A stretch of 24,027 bases of DNA from JAAYCU01 sp964401335 (GCA_964401335.1 CAYNYK010000081.1:1-24027), one strand, 5' to 3'. Positions 1 through 8,774 are shown, counted from the first letter of the stretch. Numbers and translations: made by a program. The notes: generated by a model from the sequence alone, not told the origin.

Positions 1-2
1 TT

Positions 3-2897
3 GGTCAGCGGGTCTATTGGAAAGTGCCGGGAAGGTACCAGGCAGGACGCCCCATTCCGGTCCGCGCGCCCGCTTGGTGGGAAATGGGGCTTCTGCAGCG
101 TCAGGACTGGAAAGGCTCCTGGATTGCCGCGCCGCTTCCACAGAAAACAGAAGAAACCACTGCCCAGGTTCTTCAGGATGCCCGCTGGATTGGGTGGCCG
201 CGATCCCTGCCTCGCGCCGACCGGGAAGGCCAGCCGGAAAAGACCTTTTTCCGCTACGTTCTCGATCTCCCCGATGACCGGAAAGTCACGCAAGCAAGAT
301 TTTCACTGACGGCAGACCACCGATTTTTTCTCTTCATCAATGAGGCACGTGTCGGTTACGGCCGCCAATGGTCGTATCTCCACCGGCTGGAGATCGCTTC
401 CTATCTGCGGCCGGGGAAAAACATACTGGCCGTCGAGGCCCATAAAGCTCGCGATGTGGCCGGGTTGATCGGGAGTTTGGTCATTGAGTTCGAGAAAGGG
501 GAACCAATGACCATCGTGACCGATCGGCATTGGAAAACGACTGATCGGGAACGGGAGGACTGGAAAAAACTGGATATCGATGACCACGATTGGATCGCCG
601 CCGAGGAATTGGGTTCATACGGCGTGGAACCCTGGAAAGAGATCGTATTGCCCGTCGAGGGTGCTCCCGCTCCCCATTTCCGTCGCGTCTATCGATTGGA
701 CAAGCCGATTCGCTCCGCTCGCGCCTACATTTGCGGGTTGGGCTACCATGAACTCTACATTAACGGCCGAAAAGTCGGGCAACATGTGCTCGATCCCGCA
801 TTTACCCGCTACGACAAACGTGCGCTCTACGTTACCCATGACGTAACGGACTATCTTGTTGAAGGCGATAACGCCATTGGCGTAGTGCTCGGTAACGGCT
901 GGTATAACATGCATCTTCGCGGCGAATGGGATTTCGATATGGCCCCCTGGCGCGCAGAGCCTTGTTTTCTCCTTCAGATCGTCACCGAGGATAAGGATGG
1001 GAAAAAGGACGTTCCTGTTTTCAGCGATGAAAGCTGGCGGGTGGCGGCCGGGCCTATTGTTTTTGATTGTATCCGGGCGGGGGAGGTGTACGACGCTCGA
1101 CGCGAAATGCCCGGCTGGAACCAGGTCGATTTCGATGCCGCCGCCTTCCATACCCCGCGTTGCGTAACCAGCCCGACAACCCTTCTGCGGGCACAACAGA
1201 TGCCCGCCATCGAAGTCACTCAGACCATCGCTCCTGTAAAATTAACCGAGCCGCGGCCGGGGGTCTTTGTCTTTGATCTTGGTCAGAACATCGCCGGTTG
1301 GGCCCGGTTGTCCGTACAGGGTCCGGCGGGAACCGAAATCAACTTGAAGTATGGCGAGCGGCTGAGGCCCGATGGCACCATCGATCAGGAGGCCATCGCC
1401 ATGTTCTGCATGCAGGATCGCTTCCAGAGGGATACCTACATCCTTAAGGGGCAGGGTCTAGAAACCTACGAGCCGCGTTTCGTTTACCACGGGTTTCAAT
1501 ATGTTGAGGTGACGGGTTTGCCGGAAAAACCCACGTTGAATTCCCTTCGCGGTCGCGTGGTCCACACGGCCTTCAAGCAGGTCGGGTTGTTTCGTTGCTC
1601 CCATGAATTGTTTAACCAAATCCAACACAACACTCTTTGGTCATATATCGGGAACTTTCATGGTTATCCGACCGATTGTCCCCATCGTGAAAAGAATGGA
1701 TGGACGGGCGATGCGGCCCTGGCGTCCGAACTGGCCATGTATAACTTCGACAATGTGGCCGCCTACGAAAAATGGATCAATGATTTCGAGGACGCCCGGC
1801 GCGAGGATGGCGCGTTTCCTGGAATCGTTCCTACCAGTGGATGGGGGTATCATTGGGGAAACGGACCGGCCTGGGATAGCGCCTATCTCATCATTCCCTG
1901 GAATCTTTACCAGTATTACGGCGATCGCCGTGTGCTCGAGGATCATTACGAGGGGATGAAAGCTTATGTCGATTACCTGACCGGGAAAGCCAAGGATCAC
2001 ATCGTCTCTATCGGCTTGGGTGACTGGTGCCCCGCCAAGACCCAGACGCCGGTCGAAGTGACCTCCACCGGTTATTATTTTGCCGATGCCGAAATCGTCG
2101 CCCGAACGGCCCGTCTGCTCGGCCATGACGAGGATGCCGAACGTTATGGGCAACTCGCTAATCGGATCAAGGAAGCCTTTAACAGAAAATTCTTCGACGA
2201 GAAAACCGGTCTTTATGCCGGAGGAACACAGGCGGCCATGGCCTGCGCCCTGTATTGGGGACTGGTGCCCGATGCGCATCGACAAAGAGTGGTGGATGCC
2301 CTGAGCGAAAACATAAAAGCCCAAAATGGTCATCTCGATGCGGGGATCCTCGGCACCAAGTATTTAATCAATGCCCTCACGGATCTCGGCCGAGCTGATC
2401 TGGTCTATACAATGGCCTCTCAAACAACATTCCCGAGTTGGGGGCATTGGATCGCGCAGGGCGCCACCACTTTATGGGAAGAGTGGCAAGGCGGCGGTTC
2501 GCGCAACCATATCATGTTTGGCGATATCAGCGCCTGGTTCTACAAGGCTTTGGCCGGGATCAACCCCGATCCGCAAAATCCGGGTTTCGCCCATATCATC
2601 GTGCGGCCTCATATTCTTGGTGATTTGACCCACGCCGAGGCCCAATACGATTCCATTCGCGGCCGGATGGTCAGTAAATGGACCCTGGAGCAGGGCGTCT
2701 TGACATTGGATTTGAAGATACCGGCCAACACCAAAGCCACTCTCTATGTGCCTCTCGGCAAGGCGGATAAGGTCGCCGAGGGAGACCGACCCGCAGAGCA
2801 GGCTGAAGGGGTAACCTTCCTTCGCCGCCAGGGCGATCGTATGGTCTATTCCGTCGAATCCGGAGCCTACCGATTTGTGGTCGAAAAATATCGTTGA
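3..2897 (+). CDS. alpha-L-rhamnosidase, GH78 family (5' end outside the window)
   Basis: Hydrolyses terminal alpha-L-rhamnose from plant or algal polysaccharides or glycosides by an inverting mechanism (known for GH78). The frame is open to the left edge, reading GQRVYWKV before the first possible start (GTG at 24), and that segment is typical interior GH78 sequence, so the gene is 5'-truncated and any signal peptide is lost. Counting from the GTG, two beta-sandwich modules occur at about residues 70-160 and 225-395, each with an 'FINEARVG' or 'YINGRKVG' type strand; the rhamnosidase B domain follows, then the (alpha/alpha)6 barrel at about 515-850 and a C-terminal beta-sandwich. The conserved CPHRE..GW.GD motif puts the likely general acid at E556; WEEW near E819 matches the second catalytic glutamate region. 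The TIM-barrel isomerase gene 140 bases downstream on the same strand may share the transcript. Confidence 0.93.
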   Translation, partial: GQRVYWKVPGRYQAGRPIPVRAPAWWEMGLLQRQDWKGSWIAAPLPQKTEETTAQVLQDARWIGWPRSLPRADREGQPEKTFFRYVLDLPDDRKVTQARFSLTADHRFFLFINEARVGYGRQWSYLHRLEIASYLRPGKNILAVEAHKARDVAGLIGSLVIEFEKGEPMTIVTDRHWKTTDREREDWKKLDIDDHDWIAAEELGSYGVEPWKEIVLPVEGAPAPHFRRVYRLDKPIRSARAYICGLGYHELYINGRKVGQHVLDPAFTRYDKRALYVTHDVTDYLVEGDNAIGVVLGNGWYNMHLRGEWDFDMAPWRAEPCFLLQIVTEDKDGKKDVPVFSDESWRVAAGPIVFDCIRAGEVYDARREMPGWNQVDFDAAAFHTPRCVTSPTTLLRAQQMPAIEVTQTIAPVKLTEPRPGVFVFDLGQNIAGWARLSVQGPAGTEINLKYGERLRPDGTIDQEAIAMFCMQDRFQRDTYILKGQGLETYEPRFVYHGFQYVEVTGLPEKPTLNSLRGRVVHTAFKQVGLFRCSHELFNQIQHNTLWSYIGNFHGYPTDCPHREKNGWTGDAALASELAMYNFDNVAAYEKWINDFEDARREDGAFPGIVPTSGWGYHWGNGPAWDSAYLIIPWNLYQYYGDRRVLEDHYEGMKAYVDYLTGKAKDHIVSIGLGDWCPAKTQTPVEVTSTGYYFADAEIVARTARLLGHDEDAERYGQLANRIKEAFNRKFFDEKTGLYAGGTQAAMACALYWGLVPDAHRQRVVDALSENIKAQNGHLDAGILGTKYLINALTDLGRADLVYTMASQTTFPSWGHWIAQGATTLWEEWQGGGSRNHIMFGDISAWFYKALAGINPDPQNPGFAHIIVRPHILGDLTHAEAQYDSIRGRMVSKWTLEQGVLTLDLKIPANTKATLYVPLGKADKVAEGDRPAEQAEGVTFLRRQGDRMVYSVESGAYRFVVEKYR

Positions 2898-3037
2898 ACA
2901 CACGATTTACCCGACCATGACCGTTGGGATGCTCATAGAGGGCGTCGGGAAGCCGTCGCCATTGATCCGGACTCCGTTTTTCGGTTAGGATGCTGACCGT
3001 TAAGGGTTGGACCTACCGATTTTAGGAGTGCGTTACG

Positions 3038-3865
3038 ATGCCCAAGATTAGCGCTTTTGCCGACGAGATCAGCCAGAATCCGACCGAACAGATGGATTGC
3101 CTGGAGGCGAACGGTATCCGCTATATCGAGCTGCGGGCGGCCTTCGGCGTCAATGTCATGAAGTTTACCAACGAGCAGTGTACTCAGCTTAAGAAACTGT
3201 ACAGCAGTCGTGGTTTTGAAATCGCCGCGATTGCCTCGCCTATCGGGAAGGTGAAAATCAGTGACGATCCACGTAAACACTTCGATGATTTCAAGCACGC
3301 GGTTGAATTGGCCCAGTTTTTCGAGACACCCTACATACGCATTTTCAGCTTCTATCCGGACGAGGGAATGGATATCGGCGAAGCGCGGAGCGAGGTGATT
3401 ACTCGTCTGGCGGAGATGACCGATTATGTGACCAGCAAGGGTATCACTCTCGTGCTGGAAAACGAATCGCACCTGTTCGGCGCTTACCCGGAGCGCTGCG
3501 CGTATCTACATGCCGCCGTCCCCTCCGAGCATCTGGTGGCCTGCTTCGATCCAGCCAACTTCGTTACGATGAACGTGCAGGACGTGTATAAAACCTGTTG
3601 GCTGCCGTTGAGGCCGCACGTCGGTTATTTCCATATCAAGGATTGGAAATATGGCGGCGATATTGGAGTGCCCGCCGGTACAGGCGATGGGCAGATTCCG
3701 GATATTCTTCGGGATGCGGCCGCCAACGGTTATGACGGCTTTCTGGCCCTCGAACCGCATCTGTCGAAGGGGGGGCAATTCGCCGGCGAAACCGGAGTCG
3801 CTCTCTTCAAGACCGCCGTCGATGCCTTGAGAAAAATCTGCACCGATGTCGGCTGGAGCGTGTGA
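3038..3865 (+). CDS. sugar phosphate isomerase/epimerase-like TIM-barrel protein
   Basis: A 275-residue protein of the xylose-isomerase-like / AP-endonuclease-2 TIM-barrel superfamily, which contains metal-dependent sugar isomerases and epimerases. The four expected metal and acid positions are all visible: E141 (LVLENE), D171 (CFDPANF), H199 (FHIKD) and E239 (LEPH). There is no signal peptide, so it should be cytosolic. The start is set by AGGAG at 3024-3028, nine bases before the ATG. It lies 140 bases after the GH78 rhamnosidase on the same strand, which suggests, but does not prove, a role in using the released sugar, for example as a rhamnose or other ketose/aldose isomerase. The exact substrate cannot be read from the sequence; IolE-like or tagatose-3-epimerase-like activity are alternatives. 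Confidence 0.88.
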   Translation: MPKISAFADEISQNPTEQMDCLEANGIRYIELRAAFGVNVMKFTNEQCTQLKKLYSSRGFEIAAIASPIGKVKISDDPRKHFDDFKHAVELAQFFETPYIRIFSFYPDEGMDIGEARSEVITRLAEMTDYVTSKGITLVLENESHLFGAYPERCAYLHAAVPSEHLVACFDPANFVTMNVQDVYKTCWLPLRPHVGYFHIKDWKYGGDIGVPAGTGDGQIPDILRDAAANGYDGFLALEPHLSKGGQFAGETGVALFKTAVDALRKICTDVGWSV

Positions 3866-3980
3866 TATTGACGATTTCGATTCGGCAGCCGGGTCGATTT
3901 CCTGATCTGGGTTTTTGCAGTCGTTCTAACTTTTGGGCGGACCTAAGCGCATACCGACATGCCGTTCTTTTAGAACTGAA

Positions 3981-5162
3981 TCAGTTTTGGGGGTAGTTGT
4001 AGCGCGTTCGACTGACATTGCCGACTGCATAAGGTGAAACCCGTGTCGTTGGCATGTATTGATGAACCACCGGACCGCGATAGGGGAGTGTGCAACCAAA
4101 GGCTTGGACCGATTGAGCCGGCGTCACCCATCGATCCCCCTTTACCATACGGGCCGAACCGTCGGCGAAGGCGGCGTTAATACCTCCGTCCTTACCGTGC
4201 CGCTGGAGGGGGATGACCATGTCACGAGCTACTACGTTTTCCAGAAACGGCCCGTAGAACTGATATTCCTGGTCAGTGTGCAGAAATTGGGGAGCAGGGG
4301 TATAGGCGTCGCTGTCATCATAGTTGATACGAGTGGGCAGACTAGTGACCCAGTTTTCCTCGACGTATTCAGGCCCGCCATCACAGAACATGATCACCTC
4401 GGCCGGATGAAGAATTTTGTCAATGCGGCCCATTAGTTTTGGCTTTTTGCCAGTGCCCGCCCAGATATTATCTTGTTGGTTTTCCTTGGGCTGGTCCCCC
4501 AAAGAGATCGGCCGCTGGTCGGGTCCGCGGAGCTGGAATTCATTGTTTCGGTCCCAGACGCTTACTCCGAATACATCATAATTGCTGGCATAGGAAAGGA
4601 CCATCATAGCCTTTTCCGGGCGGCCGATATTGCGTACGGCGTACCGATCGGATGCGCAATAAAAGATGTCATGCCGCCCGAACTTCCGCCAATAATACTC
4701 GGTATCGACAACTTGGGTATTGCCGGAGACGTATTCGTCCTTGAAGGTCCAGGGCGCGAGGGAGATTTGTTCATTGCGCTTGAGGGACGTAATGCCCAGA
4801 TAGGGTGCATAGGCCACCGGCCAGCTTTTCAGGGCCCGATAGGCGCCCGGGCGGAAATCGACTCTACTAACCTGGCTTTGATATTCATAGCGATCTTTGT
4901 TGTAATCCGCTGCGATAACATCATTGTTTTCCTTAATCAATTGCGCATAATCTTTATGAACGGTGACGAAGGAGTAGACGGCGGTCCCGATGCTTTTCAT
5001 GTTGGCCAGGCATTTGACCCGTCGAGATTGCTCCCGGGCATTGGCCAAAGAAGGTAGCAGGATAGAAATTAACAACGCAATGATGGCCACCACGACGAGG
5101 ACTTCAATCAGGGTAAAACCATGCTTTCCCGGCGCGTTAATAGAATTGTGTTTAGCTTGCAT
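3981..5162 (-). CDS. type II secretion pseudopilin-like protein (N-methylation motif, H-x11-DG C-terminus)
   Basis: A 393-residue protein with a class III (prepilin) signal: KHG followed by FTLIEVLVVVAIIALLISILL. Prepilin peptidase would cut after G15, leaving F at +1 and the conserved E at +5 (E20), followed by a hydrophobic assembly helix. The rest is an extracytoplasmic globular domain. Near the C-terminus is an HGKDGGINAAFADG motif, a longer-spaced version of the H-x9-DG signature common in planctomycete pilin-like proteins. An in-frame ATG lies eight codons upstream at 5186, but a GGAGG Shine-Dalgarno sits inside that extension, eight bases before the ATG at 5162, so 5162 is preferred. 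Planctomycetes usually carry many such single genes, whose partners are mostly unknown; no other pilus or secretion gene is nearby. The gene converges on the isomerase with 115 bases between stops. Confidence 0.9.
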   Translation of the reverse strand: MQAKHNSINAPGKHGFTLIEVLVVVAIIALLISILLPSLANAREQSRRVKCLANMKSIGTAVYSFVTVHKDYAQLIKENNDVIAADYNKDRYEYQSQVSRVDFRPGAYRALKSWPVAYAPYLGITSLKRNEQISLAPWTFKDEYVSGNTQVVDTEYYWRKFGRHDIFYCASDRYAVRNIGRPEKAMMVLSYASNYDVFGVSVWDRNNEFQLRGPDQRPISLGDQPKENQQDNIWAGTGKKPKLMGRIDKILHPAEVIMFCDGGPEYVEENWVTSLPTRINYDDSDAYTPAPQFLHTDQEYQFYGPFLENVVARDMVIPLQRHGKDGGINAAFADGSARMVKGDRWVTPAQSVQAFGCTLPYRGPVVHQYMPTTRVSPYAVGNVSRTRYNYPQN

Positions 5163-5170
5163 GATATGAA

Positions 5171-5176
5171 ACCTCC
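5171..5176 (-). promoter_or_regulatory. ribosome binding site fixing the pseudopilin start
   Basis: The minus strand reads GGAGGT here, with GGAGG ending eight bases before the ATG at 5162. It lies downstream of the alternative ATG at 5186, so it favours the shorter protein. Confidence 0.8.
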
Positions 5177-5186
5177 ACGTGAACAT

Positions 5187-5657
5187 GGAAATGCGCTGTT
5201 TCTCAAGCGGTTGGCTATTTTATCATGAGCCAAAAATTGACGTAAATAAAGTAATAACCGTTTTTCCCAATGGTAAAAATGATCAATGATTTGGGTGAAT
5301 GATCGTGAATAAACTTGTGTTCTGGTGGAAGGCGGCGCGGGGATAGTGTATAAACTTTTTTTTCTGTGTTCGCGTTCGTCATCAGTCCGATAATTACATG
5401 CGGCATAATGAGTTAAAGGATATTTAGATGACATAGGCGTGATTACCTTGTTGATTTTTAGCAACAATCAAAACACATACCGAGGGAAATCGACAATAAC
5501 CAAAACCATCTGTCTTCTTGCAAAGTCTTGTCATGTATGAATTTATATGATTCCTTCCGAAAACTTCATTGCGTTGTTTCTCTTTGGTCTGAATTTTGCG
5601 AGTGGAGAAAGGGAGAACACGTCAGTTAGAGGAGGGGCCATAGAGGCCGAAGCATCC
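5187..5657. other. AT-rich intergenic region between divergent pseudopilin and PilZ genes
   Basis: This 471-base stretch is clearly more AT-rich than its surroundings and I see no credible gene in it. It holds the candidate pseudopilin promoter, a short inverted repeat TTGATT/AATCAA (5451-5456 and 5466-5471), and probably the promoter of the PilZ gene. An open frame running on to 5467 on the minus strand has no domain-like sequence and no ribosome binding site. Confidence 0.6.
5217..5246 (-). promoter_or_regulatory. candidate sigma-70-type promoter for the pseudopilin gene
   Basis: On the minus strand TTTACG (5246-5241) is followed after 18 bases by TAAAAT (5222-5217), and a TG one base before it gives an extended -10 element (TGATAAAAT). 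The -10 would lie about 55 bases upstream of the ATG at 5162. The region is AT-rich, so chance matches are possible. Confidence 0.4.
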
Positions 5658-6029
5658 ATGCAGACGGAACGACGCGAACACCGACGCTTGAATATCCGAT
5701 TACCAGTGGAATACCGCCCTATAGCCCAGAATGGGGGGCAGGCTATTCGTACAGTGACGGATAATATCAGCACGGGAGGGGTTTATTGCGAAATGGACAT
5801 ACCTGAGGGAATCACGCCGCCTCAGGTTGGTTCTGTTTGGGAAGTGGATGTAACCGTTCCCCCCGGTGACGGTTACTTTCCTTATCACGGACGGGCCACC
5901 AGCATGGCCGAGGTGATCCGCTCGTGCGAGCCGGCCTCTAGCATGTCTGCCTCGTCCATCGGGATGCCCGCGATCCGCCGAATCGGAATCGCCGCTCGTT
6001 TCCGTGAACCGCTCAAGCTCGCGTTCTGA
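5658..6029 (+). CDS. PilZ-domain protein (c-di-GMP receptor-like)
   Basis: A 123-residue protein consisting almost only of a PilZ domain, which in other bacteria binds cyclic di-GMP and relays the signal to motility, secretion or polysaccharide machinery. The arginine-rich N-terminal motif is seen as ERREHRR at residues 4-10, followed by IRLPVEYR, and the second motif (D/N)xSxxG is N36-I-S-T-G-G41. The frame stays open upstream to an ATG at 5547, but that extension (hydrophobic, AT-rich, no Shine-Dalgarno) does not resemble PilZ proteins; the ATG at 5658 lies just before the domain with a weak GAGG 11 bases upstream. It is divergent from the pseudopilin and converges with the response regulator (17 bases between stops). 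Both arginine and DxSxxG motifs are present, so binding is plausible but unproven. Confidence 0.8.
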   Translation: MQTERREHRRLNIRLPVEYRPIAQNGGQAIRTVTDNISTGGVYCEMDIPEGITPPQVGSVWEVDVTVPPGDGYFPYHGRATSMAEVIRSCEPASSMSASSIGMPAIRRIGIAARFREPLKLAF

Positions 6030-6046
6030 CGATTTTTCCCGGGTAT

Positions 6047-7441
6047 TCATTTGGCCCGAAGGGGGTCGGCGTCCAGTCCGTAGCGTTTCATTTTCTTGTA
6101 GAGGGTGGTTCGGTTGATTTCCAGAATCTGGGCGGTTACCTGGCGGTTCCAGTTGTTCGCCCGTAAGGCCTGCTCAATAATCTTTTTCTCGGGTTCCTCC
6201 AAGGCCTCTTTGAGAGACATGGGGCGGTATGCGCGTTCTTCTACGGGGCTCGAACGCGCTTTTTCCACCACGTTTTCCGGTAAGTCGTCCACGTCGATCT
6301 GACGGTTGCGCGTCAGGACGACCGCGCGTTCCACGACATTTTCCAACTCTCGGACATTGCCCGGCCAAGGGTAGCGTCGCAGACATTCCAGGCACTCACT
6401 GGTAAACCCTAGAACTTCTTTACGTAACTCCTGGCGATATCGCTGGAGGAAATGGTCCGCCAGCAGGGGGATATCTCCCATCCGCTCACGCAAACTGGGC
6501 AGGTTTAGAGTAACCACATTGATACGATAGAAAAGATCTTGACGGAAACGGCCGGCCTCCATCACCCTCATCAAGTCTTCATTGCTGGCCAGAATAACCC
6601 GTACGTCGACATGCTCGGTTTTGTTCGATCCAACCGGCTCAAACTGCCTTTCCTGCAATACACGCAGCAACTTGACCTGCAGGGCCGGCGTGGCCGAGGA
6701 AATCTCGTCAAGAAAGATCGTCCCGGTGTCGGCGGCCTTGAATTTACCGGCCTTGTCCCCGACCGCCCCTGTAAACGATCCCTTGACGTGCCCGAACAGT
6801 TCGCTTTCCAGCAGCGATTCGGGCAATGCACCGCAACTGACTTCCACGAAAGGCCGCTCCCGCCGGTCACTGCGGTGGTGAATCGCCCGGGCGAGCAGTG
6901 ATTTACCTGTTCCCGACTCACCCTGGATCAACACCGTGGTACGCGATTCGGCCACCGTCTCAATCATGTCATAAATCCGCAGCATCTTGTAATCGTGGCC
7001 GATGATGTTATCCAGCCCGTAGCGCAAATCGAGCTGTTCGCGTAACGCCTGGTTTTCCCTAATGAGTGACTGTTGCTGCATCGCCCGCTGGATAACGAGG
7101 CTGATTTCCTCATCGATGATCGGTTTGGTCAGGTAGTCGTAAGCCCCCATCTTGATTGCCTCGACGGCGCTCTCGATGGTGCCATAGCCGGTAATAATAA
7201 TGACCACGATCTGCGGGAAACGTTGCCGGATGACCCGGAGCAACTCGAAACCGTCGGTTTCCGGCATGTTGATATCGGTAATGACCAGTTGATAGGATAG
7301 GCGCTCCAGGGCGGAGATGGCTTGGTTAAATCCCGTAACCCCGGCGGCTTCGTAACCTTCCAACCGAAGAAACTCCACCAGCGATTCGACGATGATCCGG
7401 TCGTCATCGACCACCAGAATCCGTTCCTTGGCTTTGCTCAT
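6047..7441 (-). CDS. sigma-54-dependent response regulator (NtrC/AtoC/ZraR type)
   Basis: A 464-residue transcription activator: receiver domain (about 5-118), AAA+ sigma-54 interaction domain (about 143-370) and C-terminal Fis-type helix-turn-helix. The receiver has acidic residues D12-D13, the phosphoacceptor D56 (VITDINMP), T84 and K106. The AAA+ domain has Walker A G174-S181 (GESGTGKS) and Walker B ending LDE at 244-246. The sigma-54 contact loop reads GSFTGA (221-226) instead of the usual GAFTGA. The DNA-binding helix reads NRTTLYKKMKRYGL. The start ATG overlaps the stop of the histidine kinase gene by ATGA, so the two are translationally coupled and should be a cognate pair acting with RpoN on unknown target promoters. 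Confidence 0.95.
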   Translation of the reverse strand: MSKAKERILVVDDDRIIVESLVEFLRLEGYEAAGVTGFNQAISALERLSYQLVITDINMPETDGFELLRVIRQRFPQIVVIIITGYGTIESAVEAIKMGAYDYLTKPIIDEEISLVIQRAMQQQSLIRENQALREQLDLRYGLDNIIGHDYKMLRIYDMIETVAESRTTVLIQGESGTGKSLLARAIHHRSDRRERPFVEVSCGALPESLLESELFGHVKGSFTGAVGDKAGKFKAADTGTIFLDEISSATPALQVKLLRVLQERQFEPVGSNKTEHVDVRVILASNEDLMRVMEAGRFRQDLFYRINVVTLNLPSLRERMGDIPLLADHFLQRYRQELRKEVLGFTSECLECLRRYPWPGNVRELENVVERAVVLTRNRQIDVDDLPENVVEKARSSPVEERAYRPMSLKEALEEPEKKIIEQALRANNWNRQVTAQILEINRTTLYKKMKRYGLDADPLRAK

Positions 7442-8577
7442 GAAGACTTCTCCTTTGTCGACGGGCCGGAACTTGGTTGCGCATGAATAATTCCACCGCT
7501 TTGCAGGGGGAGGTTAATCGTGAAAACGCTGCCGCCCTTGGGTCGGCGCTCCGCGCGGATGGTTCCGTTGTATTTTTCCACGATGTCCTTGCAGATCGCC
7601 AAGCCCAGACCGGTACCTTTTCCCGGCGCCTTGGTGGTAAAAAAAGGTTCAAAAAGTCGGTCGGTTTCCTCCGGAAGGCCAATGCCGGTATCCTCCACCG
7701 CGATAATGACTTCCTCTCGGCCGACTTGGGTGCGTAGCGTCAACGTGCCCCCCTCGGGCATCGCGTCAATGGCGTTCTTGATCAGGTTACAGAAGACCTG
7801 GAACAGGTTTGTCCCCCGGATGGACGGCACGTTTTCGTTCAGCGTACAGACGATCGCGACGCCGGAGGCGGCGGCTTTCTCGGACATCACCTTGACTGCC
7901 TCCTCCAGCACCGTGTTGATGCTCGTTTCGTCAAAAGTCGTATGCGCCCCTCGGGAAAACTCGACCAGTTCCTTGACAATTTCCGTCATGCGTAGCAGCC
8001 CGCCGCGAGCTTCCTGCAGATAACTCTCGATTTTGTCGTCGACACCTTGCTTGTGAGCTCGCAGGGCAAGATTCAAATAACGCAGAATCCCATCCAATGG
8101 ATTGTTCAGCTCGTGAGCCACCCGGGCGGCCAGCTTACCAACGGCGGCCATCCGTTCGGACACCGCCAGGCGTTTTTCCATGCTTGCTACCGCGGTTACG
8201 TCCTCGATTACCAAAACACCTCCCGTAATCTGCCCACTTCCCGGATCGCTTAATGGTACGCAAAGCAGATTGAGCAGTCGTTCACCCTTGTTGGGATCGC
8301 GATAGAGCACCTGCTCGCAACGTCGCTCGCCTCCATGATCCAAAGCGCGACGCAGTTCATCACCCCAATTCTGATAGCGTGAATCAACGATATACTGGGT
8401 TAATGCATCCGCGATAGAGGAATGTTCTTCTACCAAGAAACCCGCGGCCGGATTATGATGAATGATGCGAAGCCGCTGATCGTACACGACCAAACCCAAG
8501 GACAGGCACTGAAAGACTCGCTCCATGGTTTCGCTGAGTCGCGGTCGCGAATTATCGGGAGAGAGGTTGGGATTCAC
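7438..8577 (-). CDS. cytosolic PAS-domain sensor histidine kinase (NtrB-like)
   Basis: A 379-residue kinase with no transmembrane segment, so a soluble sensor. An N-terminal PAS domain (about 14-130) is followed by a HisKA dimerisation domain with the phosphoacceptor H155 in VAHELNNP, then a HATPase domain with the N box around N268 (NLIKNAIDAMP), G1 DTGIGLP from D296, F box FEPFFTTK and G2 GTGLGLAI from G321. HELNNPL is typical of the HPK4/NtrB class that feeds NtrC-type regulators, in agreement with the next gene. The start is a GTG with GGAG six bases upstream (8584-8587). The stop overlaps the regulator start by four bases. The PAS ligand cannot be inferred; no haem or flavin signature is obvious. 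Confidence 0.93.
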   Translation of the reverse strand: MNPNLSPDNSRPRLSETMERVFQCLSLGLVVYDQRLRIIHHNPAAGFLVEEHSSIADALTQYIVDSRYQNWGDELRRALDHGGERRCEQVLYRDPNKGERLLNLLCVPLSDPGSGQITGGVLVIEDVTAVASMEKRLAVSERMAAVGKLAARVAHELNNPLDGILRYLNLALRAHKQGVDDKIESYLQEARGGLLRMTEIVKELVEFSRGAHTTFDETSINTVLEEAVKVMSEKAAASGVAIVCTLNENVPSIRGTNLFQVFCNLIKNAIDAMPEGGTLTLRTQVGREEVIIAVEDTGIGLPEETDRLFEPFFTTKAPGKGTGLGLAICKDIVEKYNGTIRAERRPKGGSVFTINLPLQSGGIIHAQPSSGPSTKEKSS

Positions 8578-8733
8578 TCGTTACTCCAGCTTGGTATCCC
8601 GGTACAACGGAATCCCAGAATCGGATTATCGTCACCCGTTATGATGCCTTTGAACATCATTCTAGTCCAAAAATGGCACCTAAAAAACCACAATAGCTAA
8701 AATCGGCAGAACCAAGTCGAGAGTGTGGTAAAA

Positions 8734-8774
8734 TATCAACAAATAATATCGTTGATAGGTTGAAATAAATCAAC
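8734..8774. repeat. two adjacent inverted repeats sharing the half-site TCAAC/GTTGA
   Basis: TATCAAC (8734-8740) and GTTGATA (8751-8757) form a perfect seven-base inverted repeat with a ten-base AT-rich spacer. Directly beside it GTTGA (8759-8763) and TCAAC (8770-8774) form a second one. The stop codon of the minus-strand lipoprotein lies within the last arm. Read on the minus strand the larger hairpin is followed by TTTTA, so it may act as a weak intrinsic terminator for the lipoprotein; alternatively it is an operator upstream of the histidine kinase. Confidence 0.5.

Noticed and set aside
1641..2333. Minus-strand open frame inside the rhamnosidase gene
   Set aside because: It lies wholly opposite the GH78 catalytic domain and has no start signal.
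3964..3976. GTTCT/AGAAC hairpin between the isomerase and the pseudopilin as a terminator
   Set aside because: Five-base AT-rich stem with a three-base loop and no T-run; too weak to claim.
5108..5467. Open frame of about 119 codons in the AT-rich intergenic region
   Set aside because: No ribosome binding site and no protein-like sequence; it overlaps the pseudopilin start and its candidate promoter.
5547..5657. Upstream extension of the PilZ protein from the ATG at 5547
   Set aside because: No Shine-Dalgarno and a random-looking hydrophobic N-terminus; PilZ homology begins right after the ATG at 5658.
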